Source: a virus. From it: DNA of 21,325 nt. The notes under the pieces are model-generated. The model was given only the letters and a program-made list of their open reading frames with translations, did no database searches and had not been told where the DNA came from. How positions within the stretch are numbered: position 1 is the first letter of the stretch; each line of letters starts with the position of its first letter. Location of the stretch: positions 1 to 21,325 of IMG/VR virus record IMGVR_UViG_3300025687_000397; one strand, 5' to 3'. The position numbers and the translations under genes were made by a program. Below are positions 20,521 through 21,325 of the stretch, piece by piece.

Positions 20521-21325
20521 TGGATGTACGATTCATAGGGCCGGACAGACAGTTCTCTAAATTCTCTTCTGCTACTATAGAAGAGTGTGTAGAGTATTGT
20601 GCAAGTAAACGTATTCTTGGTGTAGATACTGAGACTGAAGGTTTCAGTTTTATTACTAAGAAGATGATCATGTTCCAAGTGGGTGATATGGATCGACAGT
20701 ATGTAATTGATACACGCTTTCAATCTATTGAACCACTAAGACATGTTCTAGAGTCAGAGACTATAGTTAAGGTGTTTCATAACGCTAAGTTTGACTATAA
20801 ATTCATACGTGCTGTAGGTATATGTACTGAGAATGTATGGGATACATTTCTTGTAGAGAAGATATTACATTGTGGTAAGGACAACGTTAGGCTCAGTCTT
20901 GCACACGTAGTTAAAAGGTATCTTAACAAGACTCTTAGTAAAGAGGTACGTAATCAGTTTGTAGGGTTGACAGGTCAGCCATTCACTGATAATCAGGTGT
21001 TATATGGTGCTAAGGATGTAGTATATCTCCTCGGTATCGTTGAACATCAGCAAGAACTCCTTGATAGGTATAATCTTAACGATGTTGCAAAGCTTGAGAA
21101 TGACGCTGTTTTAGCATTTTCAGATATAGAGTTTGAAGGTATGCATATAGATCAGCAAGAATGGCTAGCTATAAGCTCTGAAGTAGAGGTTAATATGAAA
21201 GAGGTAGAGAAAGGAATGGATGATACTATACTTGAAGATAAAAGGTTTGAAAGTTTTGTATCTGATTATGTCCAGGGGGATCTCTTTACAGACTTTAAAG
21301 ACCTTAGAAAGATAGATGTAAGTTG
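20521..21325 (+). CDS. Family A DNA polymerase, N-terminal exonuclease part (partial)
   Basis: 268 residues, open to the right edge. The 3'-5' proofreading exonuclease of a PolA-type replicative polymerase is complete: Exo I GVDTETEGF (D36, E38), Exo II FHNAKFDYKF (N88, D92), Exo III YGAKDVVYLL (Y162, D166). The later segment FSDIEFEGMHIDQQEW matches the start of the polymerase thumb region in phage and bacterial PolA (the ExxGxxID pattern). The palm and fingers lie outside the window. It starts with ATG immediately after the previous stop. Together with the MazG-like gene it identifies the right-hand block as replication genes. No 5'-3' exonuclease domain precedes it, as is usual for phage replicases. 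Confidence 0.9.

Noticed and set aside
1-21325. CRISPR array or insertion sequence
   Set aside because: No regularly spaced repeats, transposase-like gene or terminal inverted repeats were seen.

Overview
The window looks like part of the genome of a tailed, double-stranded DNA phage infecting a Bacteroidota host, probably a crAss-like virus (Crassvirales) or close relative. The large terminase, portal and the major capsid protein at the left edge resemble that group. Genes lack classical Shine-Dalgarno sequences. The late genes are preceded by TAnnTTTG boxes, which is the -7 element of Bacteroidota housekeeping promoters. The two gene blocks face opposite ways, as in crAss-like genomes. Family calls are from memory of sequence patterns; no search was run.

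Minus-strand block, 1 to about 15320 (late genes, read right to left): a structured 5' leader RNA (about 15040-15320), two surface or adsorption-type proteins, a lysis cassette (holin, a small Cys-rich ORF, a T7-lysozyme-type amidase, two overlapping membrane-anchored spanin-like genes), a DEDD exonuclease with a zinc ribbon, a GroES-like protein, several small proteins (one with a possible helix-turn-helix, one zinc-binding, one HU/IHF-like), then the packaging and head module: a small protein before TerL, TerL, portal, a small linker protein, an 807-residue virion protein with wall-degrading-like segments, an acidic scaffold-like protein and the major capsid protein, which runs off the left edge. 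Genes are tightly packed with ATGA, GTGA and TAATG overlaps. The main gaps each carry a TAnnTTTG box.

Divergent junction, 15320-15470: the late promoter points left. On the right, the first plus-strand gene has a short 5' UTR that can form a pseudoknotted hairpin or a mutually exclusive hairpin, and so looks like a cis-regulatory switch.

Plus-strand block, 15469 to the end (early and replication side): small unknown proteins (105, 85 and 70 aa), then about 1.2 kb without genes (16525-17724). This stretch is packed with long complementary stems, G-U pairs that fit plus-strand RNA, junctions, a possible pseudoknot and a final intrinsic terminator. I read it as one very large structured non-coding RNA, in the size class of the phage RNAs GOLLD and ROOL but not assignable by eye. 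Beyond it lie an acidic 103-aa protein, a probably abundant 194-aa protein followed by a hairpin, a SET-domain protein, three small unknowns, a MazG-like pyrophosphohydrolase, a 60-aa protein, and the N-terminal exonuclease part of a family A DNA polymerase cut by the right edge.

The most unusual content is RNA: the giant RNA, the branched late leader and the early 5' UTR switch, all within about 2.7 kb around the point where the two transcription programmes diverge.
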